Under the pieces are notes generated by a model. The model did no database searches. It was given only the letters and a program-made list of their open reading frames with translations, and was not told the DNA's origin. A stretch of DNA of 64,000 nucleotides from Tildeniella torsiva UHER 1998/13D (GTDB lineage: Bacteria; Cyanobacteriota; Cyanobacteriia; Phormidesmidales; Phormidesmidaceae). Position numbers and translations under genes: made by a program. The stretch covers positions 1-64,000 of the forward strand of contig JAHHIH010000025.1 in the NCBI GenBank assembly GCA_019358835.1. Reading direction: 5' to 3'. Below are positions 36,944 through 46,372 of the stretch, in pieces. Position 1 is the stretch's first letter. Each line of letters starts with the position of its first letter.

Positions 36944-37948
36944 TTAGGTTAAAGCACCGCCACAGCTTGACCCGCTACCGGCGGTGCAGCCATAGCAGTA
37001 GGGGCGGGTTTGCACGATCTCGATCGCATCTAGGGAGTTGGCCGCTAGCAGGTCAGCCACGGTCAGAGGCTGGCCGCTGCGCCCCAGACTGGGCAGAGCC
37101 TCCATTTGATTGAAGTCGCAGTCATAGATGTTGCCTTCGTAGTCAACGGAAAGCTCCTGGCGACACATCAGATGGGGCACGGTGGCGGGGTTGTGGTGAT
37201 CGGACAGAAATTGCAGGTAGGGCGCGTAGAGGTTTTTGCCCTCTAGGTATTGCTTAACTCGACCAATGGGCAGGTTGGTGATGGTGTAGAGCTGGTTGAA
37301 GGCAATGTCGAAGTGCGATCGCAGATAGGCTTCATAGTCACCCTGTAACGCCGTCTGGCTGGGGGTGAGCGAAAACTCAGCGCTACGGGGCACGGGCGGA
37401 TTGTAGACCAGATCGAGGCGCAGGGCTGGGTCGTGGCCGTAGCCGAGCTGATTGAGCCGCTGTAGGGCGCGAATAGACTCGGTGTAGACCCCAGCTCCCC
37501 GCTGTTTATCGACATTGTCTTCGAGGTAGCAGGGCAGCGAGGCCACCACATGCAGCTGATGGCGAGCAAAATATTCGGGCAGATCTTCAAACCCAGGCAC
37601 AAAGAAAATCGTCAGATTCGATCGCACCATTACCGTTTTGCCCAGCGATCGGGCCGCCTCCACCAGGGGGCGAAAGCCGTAGTTCATCTCGGGGGCACCG
37701 CCGGTCAGATCAACGGTGGCAATCTGCGGAAACCGGCGCATCAGCTCGATCAGCTGATCGCAGACCTCGGCAGAGAGTTCCTCGGTGCGCTTGGGGCCAG
37801 CTTCCACGTGGCAATGGGTGCAGGCCAGGTTGCACTTGCGGCCCAGATTGATCTGCAACACGGTAATCGGCAGCTTGGTGAGGGGCTGCCCCAGCCGCTG
37901 GTCAAAGGGGGTAACTGCGATCGCCGGAGAGAGAGGAGACTGAACCAT
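36944..37948 (-). CDS. arsS: Radical SAM protein, ArsS (arsenosugar synthesis) type
   Basis: About 334 residues. The CxxxCxxC cluster motif is CNLACTHC, in an INLGRKCN context. The substrate region (TVDLTGGAPEMNYGFRPLV, VVASLPCYLEDNVDKQRG) and the C-terminal Cys-rich end (YCYGCTAGSGSSCGG) match the arsenosugar-type family, which makes the deoxyadenosyl precursor of arsenosugars from methylated arsenic. arsM is not in the window, so the exact role is inferred. ATG 37948 is chosen: the 59 codons before it (from 38125) do not belong to the family. Confidence 0.85.
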   Translation of the reverse strand: MVQSPLSPAIAVTPFDQRLGQPLTKLPITVLQINLGRKCNLACTHCHVEAGPKRTEELSAEVCDQLIELMRRFPQIATVDLTGGAPEMNYGFRPLVEAARSLGKTVMVRSNLTIFFVPGFEDLPEYFARHQLHVVASLPCYLEDNVDKQRGAGVYTESIRALQRLNQLGYGHDPALRLDLVYNPPVPRSAEFSLTPSQTALQGDYEAYLRSHFDIAFNQLYTITNLPIGRVKQYLEGKNLYAPYLQFLSDHHNPATVPHLMCRQELSVDYEGNIYDCDFNQMEALPSLGRSGQPLTVADLLAANSLDAIEIVQTRPYCYGCTAGSGSSCGGALT

Positions 37949-38214
37949 GAACCCTACAGAGATAAAACAGCATTCATCATACGGTTGCCAAGGCGATTTG
38001 GCTGTTGCGCGGGCGCTAACGTCTGGCCACCTTCCTGCCATTACACCCCACAACTCTGAAAATCTCCTGAGACCAGGGGCATGGATAGCCGTCGCCAACG
38101 GGGGGATAACCTCGCACTCGCTCAACCCAACTGTCTCGGTGCGGGGTACAGGTCTGCCCAGATTTCTAGCTCCGAATTCGCGGCCAACGAGCGGATGATA
38201 GGGGCGATCAAAAA

Positions 38215-40125
38215 CTAGTCTGACCTCAGTGGGGGAGCCACCCGCACCTGGTCGCGACCCTGATTTTTGGCGGTGTAGAGCGCCTCGTCGGCCTGTTTAA
38301 TCAGACTGGCCGTGCTGCCGCCGATGGCGGGTAGGGCACTGGCCACCCCCAGGCTCATGGTGACGACCTTGGCCACGGTCGAAGCCTCATGGGGAATGCG
38401 GTGGCCGCGCACCAGCAGGCGAATATCTTCGGCCACGGTTTCTGCTCCTTTGAGGTCGGTGTTGGGCAGCACAAGGACAAACTCTTCACCGCCGTAGCGG
38501 GACACTAGGTCGCCGGGACGCTTAGCGGCCCGAGTCAGGGCACGGGCGACTAGTCGCAGGCAGTCATCCCCAACCTGGTGGCCGTAGCGATCGTTAAAGC
38601 CCTTGAAGCAGTCAATATCGGCCATAATCAGCGCTATAGAGCTGCTCTCTCGGCTCATACGCCGCCATTCTTGGTCTAGGTACTGCTCTAGCCGGCGGCG
38701 GTTGGCCACCTGGGTTAGACCGTCGAGGTAGGCCATGCGCCTGAGCCGCTGGTTGGCCAGGGTGAGCTCCCGGTGCATTTTGGCCTGCTGAATGGCAATG
38801 CCCACCTGGGTGGCTAGGTTTTGCAGCAGCCGCACATCGGCCATGCGCCAGGCGCGAGGGGCCTTGCACTGATGGGCAATCAGCAATCCCCACAGGGTTT
38901 GGTCTTGCAGCAGGGGCACCACAATTTCGGCCTGAATTTGGAAGTATTCTAGAAACCCCAGATGGGAGGCCGGCAAATTCTGGCTGTAGATATTCTCCAC
39001 CGCCAAGCCTCGCCCGGCCCTGTAGTGGGCCAAAAACTTTTCGCCCACCGACCAGGGGTCGCGCATAGCCCAGCCCAGCATCGGCGGATAGTCCGACGAG
39101 CACGCTTCTTGAGTGACCTGGCCGCTCATGTCGGCCTCGCACTGTACGACAATGACGCGATCGGCCTCAATGAACTCCCGTACCGAGGCCACGGTCTGCT
39201 CCAAAATGCTGTCTAGGTCGAGCAGTCGGCGAATGCGCTGGGCAATTTCGGTCACCAGCCGCTCCCGCTGGGACTGGAGCTTAATCTCAGCCTCAACCTG
39301 CTTTTGCTCAGAAATATCGAGGGTGACCCCGGCCAGCCGGGGGCTATGTTCACCGTCTTTGAAGACTTGCCCCCGAGACGATAACCAGCGCATATGTCCA
39401 TCGCGGTGCTGCACCCGAAACTCAATTCCGTAGTGTTGCCCTAGGCGAATCGCCTGCTGGAGAGCCTGGCGTACTGTGGCCTGGTCATCGTTGTGTAGAT
39501 GGGCAAATAGGGTGTCGTAGCTGCCATCGAACTCGCCCGGAGCTAGGCCTAGCAGCCGCTCTTGCTCCTCAGAGATCACGATTGTTCCCTGGGATAGATC
39601 CCAATCCCAAGTACCCATTTGGGCACCCTTGATGGCGAGTGCCAGGCGCTCTTGCTGCTGCTGAAAGAGGGCTACGGAATAGTGGCAGGCAGTGAGTTCA
39701 GCGTGGTCGGCAGCGGCTGCATCCACACAGCAGGGGAGCGTGTAGAACCCGTCGGGGGCCAGCAAGCCCAGCCAGTGATGGGCCTGGTCAATAACGGATA
39801 AATGGAGCTGATCGGGATACAGGGCACCCAGGGCCAGGGGCCAGGCCAGGGATGGACTCAGGGGTTGCAGCTGACTGAGGGGGGTCATCCACTGCCCAGC
39901 GAGCGCCTGCCTAAAGTCAGCTAGTTCAGCGGTGGCCCGAGCGACGTTGGCGTAGCAAAAGACTCCAGCTAACGCTCCACCGCCATACACCAGGGCGTAG
40001 GTTTTGACGGCCATGGCCATAGCCTCCACAACCCCCTGCACTGTGTCGTCTGTGCTGACTTGAAGGGGAGAGGGGTCGATGGTTGCTGTTGGGACGGTGG
40101 CGTTAACCAGGTGGTTTTCAGGCAC
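38215..40125 (-). CDS. PAS-GAF diguanylate cyclase
   Basis: 636 residues in order: a small N-terminal region with a CBS-like stretch (about 15-60), a PAS domain (about 160-280: ALAIKGAQMGTWDWDLSQG...GVTLDISEQK), a GAF domain (about 295-445), and a GGDEF domain (about 470-630). The active site is RYGGEEFVLVLP and the product-inhibition I-site RPGD lies five residues before it, so it should make cyclic di-GMP under feedback control. The GAF lacks the clear Cys of a bilin chromophore site. It begins at a GTG (40125). A CRP-type site lies 114 bases upstream. Confidence 0.9.
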   Translation of the reverse strand: MPENHLVNATVPTATIDPSPLQVSTDDTVQGVVEAMAMAVKTYALVYGGGALAGVFCYANVARATAELADFRQALAGQWMTPLSQLQPLSPSLAWPLALGALYPDQLHLSVIDQAHHWLGLLAPDGFYTLPCCVDAAAADHAELTACHYSVALFQQQQERLALAIKGAQMGTWDWDLSQGTIVISEEQERLLGLAPGEFDGSYDTLFAHLHNDDQATVRQALQQAIRLGQHYGIEFRVQHRDGHMRWLSSRGQVFKDGEHSPRLAGVTLDISEQKQVEAEIKLQSQRERLVTEIAQRIRRLLDLDSILEQTVASVREFIEADRVIVVQCEADMSGQVTQEACSSDYPPMLGWAMRDPWSVGEKFLAHYRAGRGLAVENIYSQNLPASHLGFLEYFQIQAEIVVPLLQDQTLWGLLIAHQCKAPRAWRMADVRLLQNLATQVGIAIQQAKMHRELTLANQRLRRMAYLDGLTQVANRRRLEQYLDQEWRRMSRESSSIALIMADIDCFKGFNDRYGHQVGDDCLRLVARALTRAAKRPGDLVSRYGGEEFVLVLPNTDLKGAETVAEDIRLLVRGHRIPHEASTVAKVVTMSLGVASALPAIGGSTASLIKQADEALYTAKNQGRDQVRVAPPLRSD

Positions 40126-40496
40126 AGATTCGGGGGCGGTGGATAGGTGGGGACTGAGTCACTGGGGCCATCGTACCGGGGCGGTTATTGCCTAGGCGAA
40201 GGCTTTATGGGCCAATTGATCTGTTCTGGAAAGGTCAGCGTGACGACCGTCACATACTGCTGCCGTAACAGTATGCTACTGGCAGCCGGGTTTGATCTAG
40301 CATTCCCGATGGTGGCGGTAGGGGGGCATTTATTGAGGAGGGCTTAACAACACCGGGGGCGGGTATGGTTCGGCCATGGCGATGGTGGTCTGGGAAAGGG
40401 TGCAGAACCGTCGCGAAGCTCGGTCGATGGCTGCCCCTAGGTTTTGGCAGCGGGAGTTCTTTATACTGAAGAGATGCCCCTAGGGCAATGCATTGA
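40126..40496. other. Divergent intergenic region
   Basis: About 370 bases between the diguanylate cyclase (minus) and mutS2 (plus), so both promoters are likely here. It contains the CRP-like site at 40239-40254. No gene seen; a reading frame at 40147-40347 has no protein-like composition. Confidence 0.5.
40239..40254. promoter_or_regulatory. CRP-type site candidate
   Basis: CGTGACGACCGTCACA fits TGTGA-N6-TCACA at nine of ten fixed positions and has a perfect GTGACG/CGTCAC core. It is 114 bases from the diguanylate cyclase start and 242 from mutS2. A cAMP-receptor (SyCRP1-like) site is inferred. Confidence 0.45.
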
Positions 40497-42989
40497 GTGA
40501 GCGTAATTTCCCTGTCTGAGCTGCCGTTGATTCACCACGAAACCCTGGACCTGCTGGAGTGGCCCCGACTTTGCCAGCACCTATCGACCTTTGCCGCCAC
40601 TAAGCGGGGCACCCTGGTGGCCCAGGCTCTACAACCCCCTGAGACCCAGGCGGCTAGTGTTAGCCTGCTGACCCAAACCCAAGAGGCCGACTGGTTAGAG
40701 CAAAACAATAGCGGCCTCAATTTTGGCGGCATTCGCGATATTGGGACGGCGGTGGAGCGGGCCTACCGACAGGGGCTGCTCGGCGGTGAGGAACTGCTGG
40801 CCATTGCCACCACCCTCAACGGGGCGCGCCAGCTGCGCCGCACTATCGATGCCCAACCACCGGAGGATCTGCCGGTTTTGCAGGATTTGGTGGCCGACCT
40901 GCGCACCCACCCTGAGCTGGAACAGCAGATTTATCACTGCATCGACGATCGCGGCGATGTGACTGACCGGGCCAGCCCTAAGCTGGGGGACATTCGCGAT
41001 CGCCTCAAATCGACCCGGCAAGACATTCAGCAGCGGCTCCAGCGAATTTTGCAGCGTCAGTCGGGGGCCATGCAGGAGCTGTTGATTACCCAGCGGGGCG
41101 ATCGCTTCGTGCTGCCCGTCAAAGCACCCCAAAAAGATGCGGTGCCTGGCATCGTGCACGATGCCTCGGCCAGCGGCGCTACCCTTTACGTTGAGCCGCA
41201 GTCAGTGGTCGAGCTGGGCAACCGCCTGCGCCAGCTGCTGCGCCAGGAAAAGACTGAGGAAGAGATCATTCTGCGGCAGCTCAGCGACGCCGTGGCGGAA
41301 GTCTACGACGACCTAAGCCATTTACTGGCGGTGGTTACGGAGCTGGATTTGGCCCACGCCCGCGCCCGCTACTCTCTGTGGCTAGAGGCCAACCCACCCC
41401 GGTTTGTCGAATCCCAAGAGCAGACTACCCTACGCCAGCTGCGCCATCCGTTACTGGTGTGGCAGCAGCGCCACGAGCAGGGGCCAGAGGTGGTGCCCAT
41501 CAACCTGCTGATTCGCCCTGAGCTGCGGGTGGTGGCGATTACCGGTCCCAACACTGGAGGCAAAACCGTCACCCTCAAAACCCTAGGCCTGGCAGCGCTG
41601 ATGGCCCGCGTAGGCCTCTACGTACCCGCTCGTGAGCCAGTGGAGATTCCCTGGTTTGGGCAGGTGCTGGCCGACATTGGCGATGAGCAGTCGATTGAGC
41701 AGAGCCTTTCCACGTTCTCAGGTCATATTCGGCGGATTGGGCGGATTTTGGCGGCGTTGAGTGGTGGAGGGGGTGAGGTAGGTGATGTAGGTGAGGTGGC
41801 GATGGAGGAGGTGTCCGTACTCTCCCCTCACCCACCCACCCACCCACCCACCAACGCCCTCATCCTTCTCGACGAAGTGGGCGCAGGCACAGACCCCACG
41901 GAAGGAACGGCCCTGGCCATTGCTCTACTTAAGCACCTGGCCGATCGGGCGCACCTGACGATGGCGACAACCCACTACGGCGAGCTGAAGGCGCTGAAGT
42001 ATCAGGATGCGCGTTTTGAGAATGCTTCGGTGGAGTTTGATGAGGCGACGCTGTCGCCGACCTACCGGCTGCTGTGGGGCATTCCGGGGCGATCGAATGC
42101 GCTGGCGATTGCTCGCCGCCTGGGGCTGAATGCTGGGGTGATAGATGCTGCGGCGACCCTGATGGCGACGGGGTCACAGGACGACGTCAACCAGGTGATT
42201 GCGGGGCTAGAGGCCCAGCGTCGCCAGCAGGAGGCGCGATCGCAGGAGGCCGCCGAACTGCTCGCCGCCACCGAAAAGCTCCACCGTGAAGTGCAGCACA
42301 AAGCTGACATGCTGCGCGATCGCGAGCAGGAACTCAAGCTCCAGCAGCAGGCGGCGGTGCAGCAGGCGATCGCCGAGGCCAAGCGCGACATTGCCAAGGT
42401 GATTCGCCGGTTGCAGCAGGGTGATGCCACCGCTCAAGATGCTCAGCGGGCAACGGAGGCAGTGGATGCGATCGGCCAATCCCGACTGCCTGCGGCTGCG
42501 CCGACTCCTGCGAAACCGGGCTATCGTCCGGCGGTGGGCGATCGCGTCCGCATTCCCAGCCTGGGGCAAACCGCCGAGGTGCTCACCGCCCCCGACGACG
42601 ACCATCGCATCACCGTGCGCTTTGGGCTGATGAAAACCACCGTCAGCCTGGCCGATATCGAGTCGCTGCGGGGCGAAAAGGCCGAGGTGCCGGTCAAGAC
42701 TAAGCCCGCCGACACCGTGCCCGCCGCCCAGGCTGCGCCCCCGGCCCCCGCCATTCGCACCAGCCGGAACACGATTGACTTGCGCGGCATGCGGGTGGCC
42801 GAGTCAGAGGCGGTGCTGGAGGAGGCGATCGCCAAGGGCAGCGGTGCCCTATGGATCATTCACGGTCACGGCACCGGCAAGCTCAAGGCGGGGGTGCATG
42901 AGTACCTCAAGCGCCACCCGCAGATTCAGCGGTTTGAGCCTGCGGCCCAGGCCGACGGCGGCAATGGGGTGACGGTCGCCTACCTGTAG
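40497..42989 (+). CDS. mutS2: MutS2 family ATPase/endonuclease
   Basis: 830 residues. A helical N-terminal region, an ATPase domain with Walker A GPNTGGKT (350-357) and Walker B LILLDE (455-460), a coiled-coil region (about 550-640) and a C-terminal Smr nuclease domain (about 755-830: TIDLRGMRVAE...IIHGHGTGKLKAG). MutS2 acts on recombination intermediates or collided ribosomes, depending on the species; it lacks the mismatch domain of MutS1. An odd stretch of about 30 residues (422-452, Gly/Glu/Val then HPPTHPP) sits between the Walker motifs and is encoded by low-complexity DNA. It starts at a GTG (40497). Confidence 0.93.
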   Translation: MSVISLSELPLIHHETLDLLEWPRLCQHLSTFAATKRGTLVAQALQPPETQAASVSLLTQTQEADWLEQNNSGLNFGGIRDIGTAVERAYRQGLLGGEELLAIATTLNGARQLRRTIDAQPPEDLPVLQDLVADLRTHPELEQQIYHCIDDRGDVTDRASPKLGDIRDRLKSTRQDIQQRLQRILQRQSGAMQELLITQRGDRFVLPVKAPQKDAVPGIVHDASASGATLYVEPQSVVELGNRLRQLLRQEKTEEEIILRQLSDAVAEVYDDLSHLLAVVTELDLAHARARYSLWLEANPPRFVESQEQTTLRQLRHPLLVWQQRHEQGPEVVPINLLIRPELRVVAITGPNTGGKTVTLKTLGLAALMARVGLYVPAREPVEIPWFGQVLADIGDEQSIEQSLSTFSGHIRRIGRILAALSGGGGEVGDVGEVAMEEVSVLSPHPPTHPPTNALILLDEVGAGTDPTEGTALAIALLKHLADRAHLTMATTHYGELKALKYQDARFENASVEFDEATLSPTYRLLWGIPGRSNALAIARRLGLNAGVIDAAATLMATGSQDDVNQVIAGLEAQRRQQEARSQEAAELLAATEKLHREVQHKADMLRDREQELKLQQQAAVQQAIAEAKRDIAKVIRRLQQGDATAQDAQRATEAVDAIGQSRLPAAAPTPAKPGYRPAVGDRVRIPSLGQTAEVLTAPDDDHRITVRFGLMKTTVSLADIESLRGEKAEVPVKTKPADTVPAAQAAPPAPAIRTSRNTIDLRGMRVAESEAVLEEAIAKGSGALWIIHGHGTGKLKAGVHEYLKRHPQIQRFEPAAQADGGNGVTVAYL
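41762..41852 (+). repeat. Low-complexity insertion inside mutS2
   Basis: First a G-rich half (GGTGAGGTAGGTGATGTAGG), then a C-rich half of CCCA units (CACCCACCCACCCACCCACC). The two halves are roughly complementary and keep the reading frame open. Of the same style as intergenic tracts at 16031, 31657 and 32981. Confidence 0.55.
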
Positions 42990-43009
42990 ACGCTTAGATT
43001 CAAGCGTCT
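42988..43009 (+). terminator. Hairpin at the mutS2 stop codon
   Basis: An 8-bp stem AGACGCTT/AAGCGTCT with a six-base loop begins inside the stop codon. No T run follows, so termination is doubtful. Confidence 0.3.
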
Positions 43010-43261
43010 CTAGCCAAAGCATCTGCTGGCGCAATCGCCACTGGCTAGGGCATCTTTACCCATGGTGAGGCTTCATTCCTCACAAAAATTTTGGTGGAAG
43101 CAGGCCAAAAACTGCTTAACTATACGTCAACGCCTTGGGGGTGGGTCTAAGAAGCGCAAACAAGCAGAAGCCACTCCAAAAAACTTTTGACCACAACAAT
43201 CTCCGATTTCAAAACTAAGCCGTGACCTAGCTATCCACTCGATGATTTCTGTATATCTGCC

Positions 43262-44707
43262 ATGCCTCTCCCTATTCGCTTCCCTAAACCTTTTGGCCTA
43301 AAAGCCATTCTAGTCGGAGCCCTGCTGCTGACGGTGGGTACAACCGCAGCCATTGTCTACGTGCCTTGGCTACTGGTATCGAAGCGCAATGTTGAGACCA
43401 TCGTTGATCAGGTGAATCAGGAGATTACCCTGGGTATCTCCCAGCAGGTGGAGAAGCTAGTTAGCAGTTGTGAGTCGGCGCAGTCAGTCTTAACCAGCAC
43501 CCTGGAAGACAGTTTGATCGATTTTGCTAATCCGAAGGACAGGGAGCTGTTTTTTCTCAATATGCTGCGGGCCAATCCCAACTTTACCTGGGTGCAGTAC
43601 GGAGAGGCCAACGGAGACTTTTGGGGGGCACGGCGCACGGTTGACGGGCAGCTCCAGTTTCATCGGCGCGACTGGGACGAAGGTAGCCGCACGACAACGA
43701 CTACGATCAACACTTATACAACGGCGGAGCGGCGGTTAACCCAAGTAGCAACTGAAACCTATGCCATGAACCCGTCTTTCTTTTCACCGGATCGGCTCTG
43801 GTACAGTAATGCGCTGAAATCCCCCCAAGAACTTGCTTGGACTGTGTACATCCAGCGTACAGATCAAGAACCTGGGCTAGGTGCAACAACCGCTCTAGTT
43901 GACGCCAATGGGAAGGTTCAGGGGGTAATTGGCGTCAGTAGTGGGCTCGAACAGCTGTCGGAGTATTTGCTGCAGTTTAAGGGTGACCAGACTCGGGAGG
44001 CCTTTATTGTTACCGCCGAACAAGAGCTGGTGGCCTCGACAAATTTAGCAGAGGCAGCGCCAATCGGGGGGAAGGATTATAGTGAGCTGCGTCTGCCACA
44101 GCTGTCAGAGGCTCGCAGCCCGTTGCTGCAAATTGCCAGCCAGACATTGCAGGATAAGAACTTAAACCTAAAGACGTTAGAGGGACTACAGCAGTTTTCT
44201 TTAACCGATCCAGCCACGGGAGAGCGGTACCTAGTTTCTTTTACCCCTCTAGGACAGTTGGACTGGGTCGTGGGCACGGTCATACCAGAGGCCAGCTATC
44301 TAGTGGGGGTGAACCGCAATCAGCGTATTTTACTGGTGGTCATTACGCTCTTTACGGGGCTGACGGCGGGCGCGGCGGTGCTGATGGCCGATCGCCTGAT
44401 TGTTCGGCCTGTACTCGGTATCGCTCACACGGCGGCAGAGGTTGAAGAAGGCAAGTTTGAGTTGGGTCATCTAGATGCGATCGGTCGTCGAACCGATGAA
44501 ATTGGCCAGCTGGCCCGCGTGTTTGACCGTATGGCTCAGGAGGTCTACAGCCGGGAACAAAAGCTCAAGCAGCAGGTGCAGAGTCTGCGCGTTGAAGTTG
44601 ACGAGGTCAAACGCCAACAGCAAGTCAAAGAGATTGTCGAAACCGACTTTTTTCAGGATTTGACCGCCAAGGCTAAGGAGCTGCGCGATCGCCACCCTGG
44701 TGGCTAA
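43262..44707 (+). CDS. dCache-HAMP sensor without output domain
   Basis: 481 residues. A membrane helix (about 13-36), a large extracytoplasmic sensor of the double-Cache type (about 40-350; FFLNMLRANPNFTWVQYGEANGDF, GKVQGVIGVSSGLEQLSEYL), a second helix (about 358-378) and a HAMP domain (RLIVRPVLGIAHTAAEVEEG...RTDEIGQLARVFDRMAQEV). A coiled coil ends in KEIVETDFFQDLTAKAKELR, a tail I associate with cyanobacterial sensors of this type. No kinase, cyclase or methyl-accepting domain follows; the next gene is a SIMPL protein. Confidence 0.85.
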   Translation: MPLPIRFPKPFGLKAILVGALLLTVGTTAAIVYVPWLLVSKRNVETIVDQVNQEITLGISQQVEKLVSSCESAQSVLTSTLEDSLIDFANPKDRELFFLNMLRANPNFTWVQYGEANGDFWGARRTVDGQLQFHRRDWDEGSRTTTTTINTYTTAERRLTQVATETYAMNPSFFSPDRLWYSNALKSPQELAWTVYIQRTDQEPGLGATTALVDANGKVQGVIGVSSGLEQLSEYLLQFKGDQTREAFIVTAEQELVASTNLAEAAPIGGKDYSELRLPQLSEARSPLLQIASQTLQDKNLNLKTLEGLQQFSLTDPATGERYLVSFTPLGQLDWVVGTVIPEASYLVGVNRNQRILLVVITLFTGLTAGAAVLMADRLIVRPVLGIAHTAAEVEEGKFELGHLDAIGRRTDEIGQLARVFDRMAQEVYSREQKLKQQVQSLRVEVDEVKRQQQVKEIVETDFFQDLTAKAKELRDRHPGG

Positions 44708-44796
44708 GGCCATGGGCTTACCCTCTGTATCGAAATCGGTAACCGTACCACTGGGCTGAGATCGCCGTGGCACAGTGAATGGATTAGCTTCTATAG

Positions 44797-45555
44797 ATGA
44801 GTGTGAGGCCCATGAAAATTAAGTCTTTTACCCCTAGACGGTTGGCGGCGGCGGCGGTGGTGTCGGCGACCCTGGTGTCGGGGCTCGGTTTTGTGCCTGT
44901 CTTTACCCCCACCGCGATCGCCCAGGAGGCGGCTATGAGAACGCTAACCGTGACCGGCCAGGGTGAGGAGTCGGTGCCCACCACCAAGACCCAGGTTGAC
45001 CTGGGTGTAGATGTGCAAGGCACTGATGCCGAAGCGGTGCAGCGCGAGGTGGCCCAGCGCACGGCGGCGGTGGTCGAACTGCTGCGATCGCGCTCGGTCG
45101 AAAAGCTCGAAACCACCGGCATTCAGCTCAGCCCTCGCTACAACTACGAGGATGGTCGCACCGATGTGATCGGCTACACCGGCAGCAACACCGTCAGTTT
45201 TCGAGTGCCCACTGAGAGCGCGGGAACGCTCCTCGACGATGCGGTGAATGCCGGGGCCAACCAGATTCGCAGCGTTAGCTTTGTGGCCGAAGACGCTGCC
45301 CTAGAGGCGGCTCGCCAGCAGGCGCTGCGCGAGGCCGTGGAAGATGCCCAATCCCAGGCGGGGGTGGTGCTGGGGAGTTTGAATCTGCGATCGCAGGAGA
45401 TCGTCAGCGTTCAAATCAACGGGGCAACCCCACCGATGCCAGTACCGATGCTGCGACGGGCTGAATACGCTGGCATGCAGGCCGACGCCTCTACTCCAGT
45501 GGTGGGGGGTGAGCAAACAGTACAGGCCCAGGTGACCCTACAAATCCGCTATTAA
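44797..45555 (+). CDS. SIMPL domain (DUF541) exported protein
   Basis: 252 residues. A signal peptide (about 1-43, ending TAIAQ) is followed by the SIMPL/DUF541 domain, with the start RTLTVTGQGEESV, the YNYEDGRTDVIGYTGSNTVSFRV middle and the C-terminal VQAQVTLQIRY. The periplasmic family has no settled function; members have been linked to oxidative stress. The start may be ATG 44797 or ATG 44812. Confidence 0.9.
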   Translation: MSVRPMKIKSFTPRRLAAAAVVSATLVSGLGFVPVFTPTAIAQEAAMRTLTVTGQGEESVPTTKTQVDLGVDVQGTDAEAVQREVAQRTAAVVELLRSRSVEKLETTGIQLSPRYNYEDGRTDVIGYTGSNTVSFRVPTESAGTLLDDAVNAGANQIRSVSFVAEDAALEAARQQALREAVEDAQSQAGVVLGSLNLRSQEIVSVQINGATPPMPVPMLRRAEYAGMQADASTPVVGGEQTVQAQVTLQIRY

Positions 45556-45650
45556 GCAAACCGCTCACAAAGAGATGGACGTCCCGGTATGATTGCAGGC
45601 CACCACGTCACAGCCCCAGCAGGGTGTTCTGAACCAGTGAGCGTATTCTA

Positions 45651-45685
45651 AAGAAAGCGTGTCCTAGGACACGCTTTCTTTTCAC
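45651..45685 (+). terminator. Terminator with a perfect 32-base palindrome
   Basis: A 15-bp stem around a two-base centre (45651-45682; perfectly palindromic around CCTAGG) followed by TTTT, 96 bases after the SIMPL stop and only 25 bases before the next start. It can also act on the other strand. Confidence 0.75.
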
Positions 45686-45709
45686 CACTTTTGGTCCGAG
45701 CTTTTGACA

Positions 45710-46372
45710 ATGCTTAAGATTATTTCGATTCAGGTGGGTCTGCCCCAAACCCTGGGCACCGAAGCTTCCCCTAACTTGATGGATCGGCGCTGGACTACGG
45801 GCTTCTTTAAGCAGCCAATCGCGGGCGAGGTGTGGTTGGGCCACACCAACCTGGCGGGCGATGGCCAGGCAGATCTGAAAAATCACGGCGGCGTAGACAA
45901 GGCGGTATTGGCCTACAGCGCTGAACACTACCCTGACTGGCGATCGCACCTGCACAACTCCAACCTGCCCTACGGCGGTTTTGGCGAAAACTTTACGGTG
46001 GCGGGGCAGACCGAGGCCGAGGTCTGCATCGGCGACACCTATGCGATCGGCAACGCCAGGGTGCAGGTCTCGCAGCCCCGGCAGCCCTGCTGGAAGCTGT
46101 CTCGCCGCTGGCGCGTGGAGGACTTGGCGCTCCAGGTGAAGGCCAATGGCCGCAGCGGCTGGTATTTTCGGGTGCTGGAAGAGGGGGTGGTGCAGCCGGG
46201 GCTGGCGATAACGCTGTGCGATCGCCCCTACCCCCAGTGGACTGTAGCCCGCGCCAACGAGATCATGCACCACGGGCTGGGCGATCGCGCGGCGGCGACA
46301 GAACTCGCCGGTTGCCCCCTGCTATCGCGCAACTGGCAAGAAAAATTGCTCAGACGGGGTGCATCGTCCTAG
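45710..46372 (+). CDS. MOSC domain protein, YiiM-like
   Basis: 220 residues. The motif KNHGGVDKAVLAYSAEHYPDW, the substrate-side GGFGENFTVAG and the conserved Cys in QPRQPCWKLSRR are those of YiiM-type MOSC proteins, relatives of the molybdenum cofactor sulfurase C-terminal domain. YiiM of Escherichia coli reduces 6-hydroxylaminopurine with molybdenum cofactor. ATG 45710 is used (TTG 45704 also in frame). Its 3' end overlaps a convergent gene by 23 bases. Confidence 0.88.
   Translation: MLKIISIQVGLPQTLGTEASPNLMDRRWTTGFFKQPIAGEVWLGHTNLAGDGQADLKNHGGVDKAVLAYSAEHYPDWRSHLHNSNLPYGGFGENFTVAGQTEAEVCIGDTYAIGNARVQVSQPRQPCWKLSRRWRVEDLALQVKANGRSGWYFRVLEEGVVQPGLAITLCDRPYPQWTVARANEIMHHGLGDRAAATELAGCPLLSRNWQEKLLRRGASS

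Noticed and set aside
40147-40347. 66-codon frame in the mutS2 upstream region.
   Set aside because: No family resemblance, unlikely composition, and it covers the CRP-like site; more likely promoter DNA.
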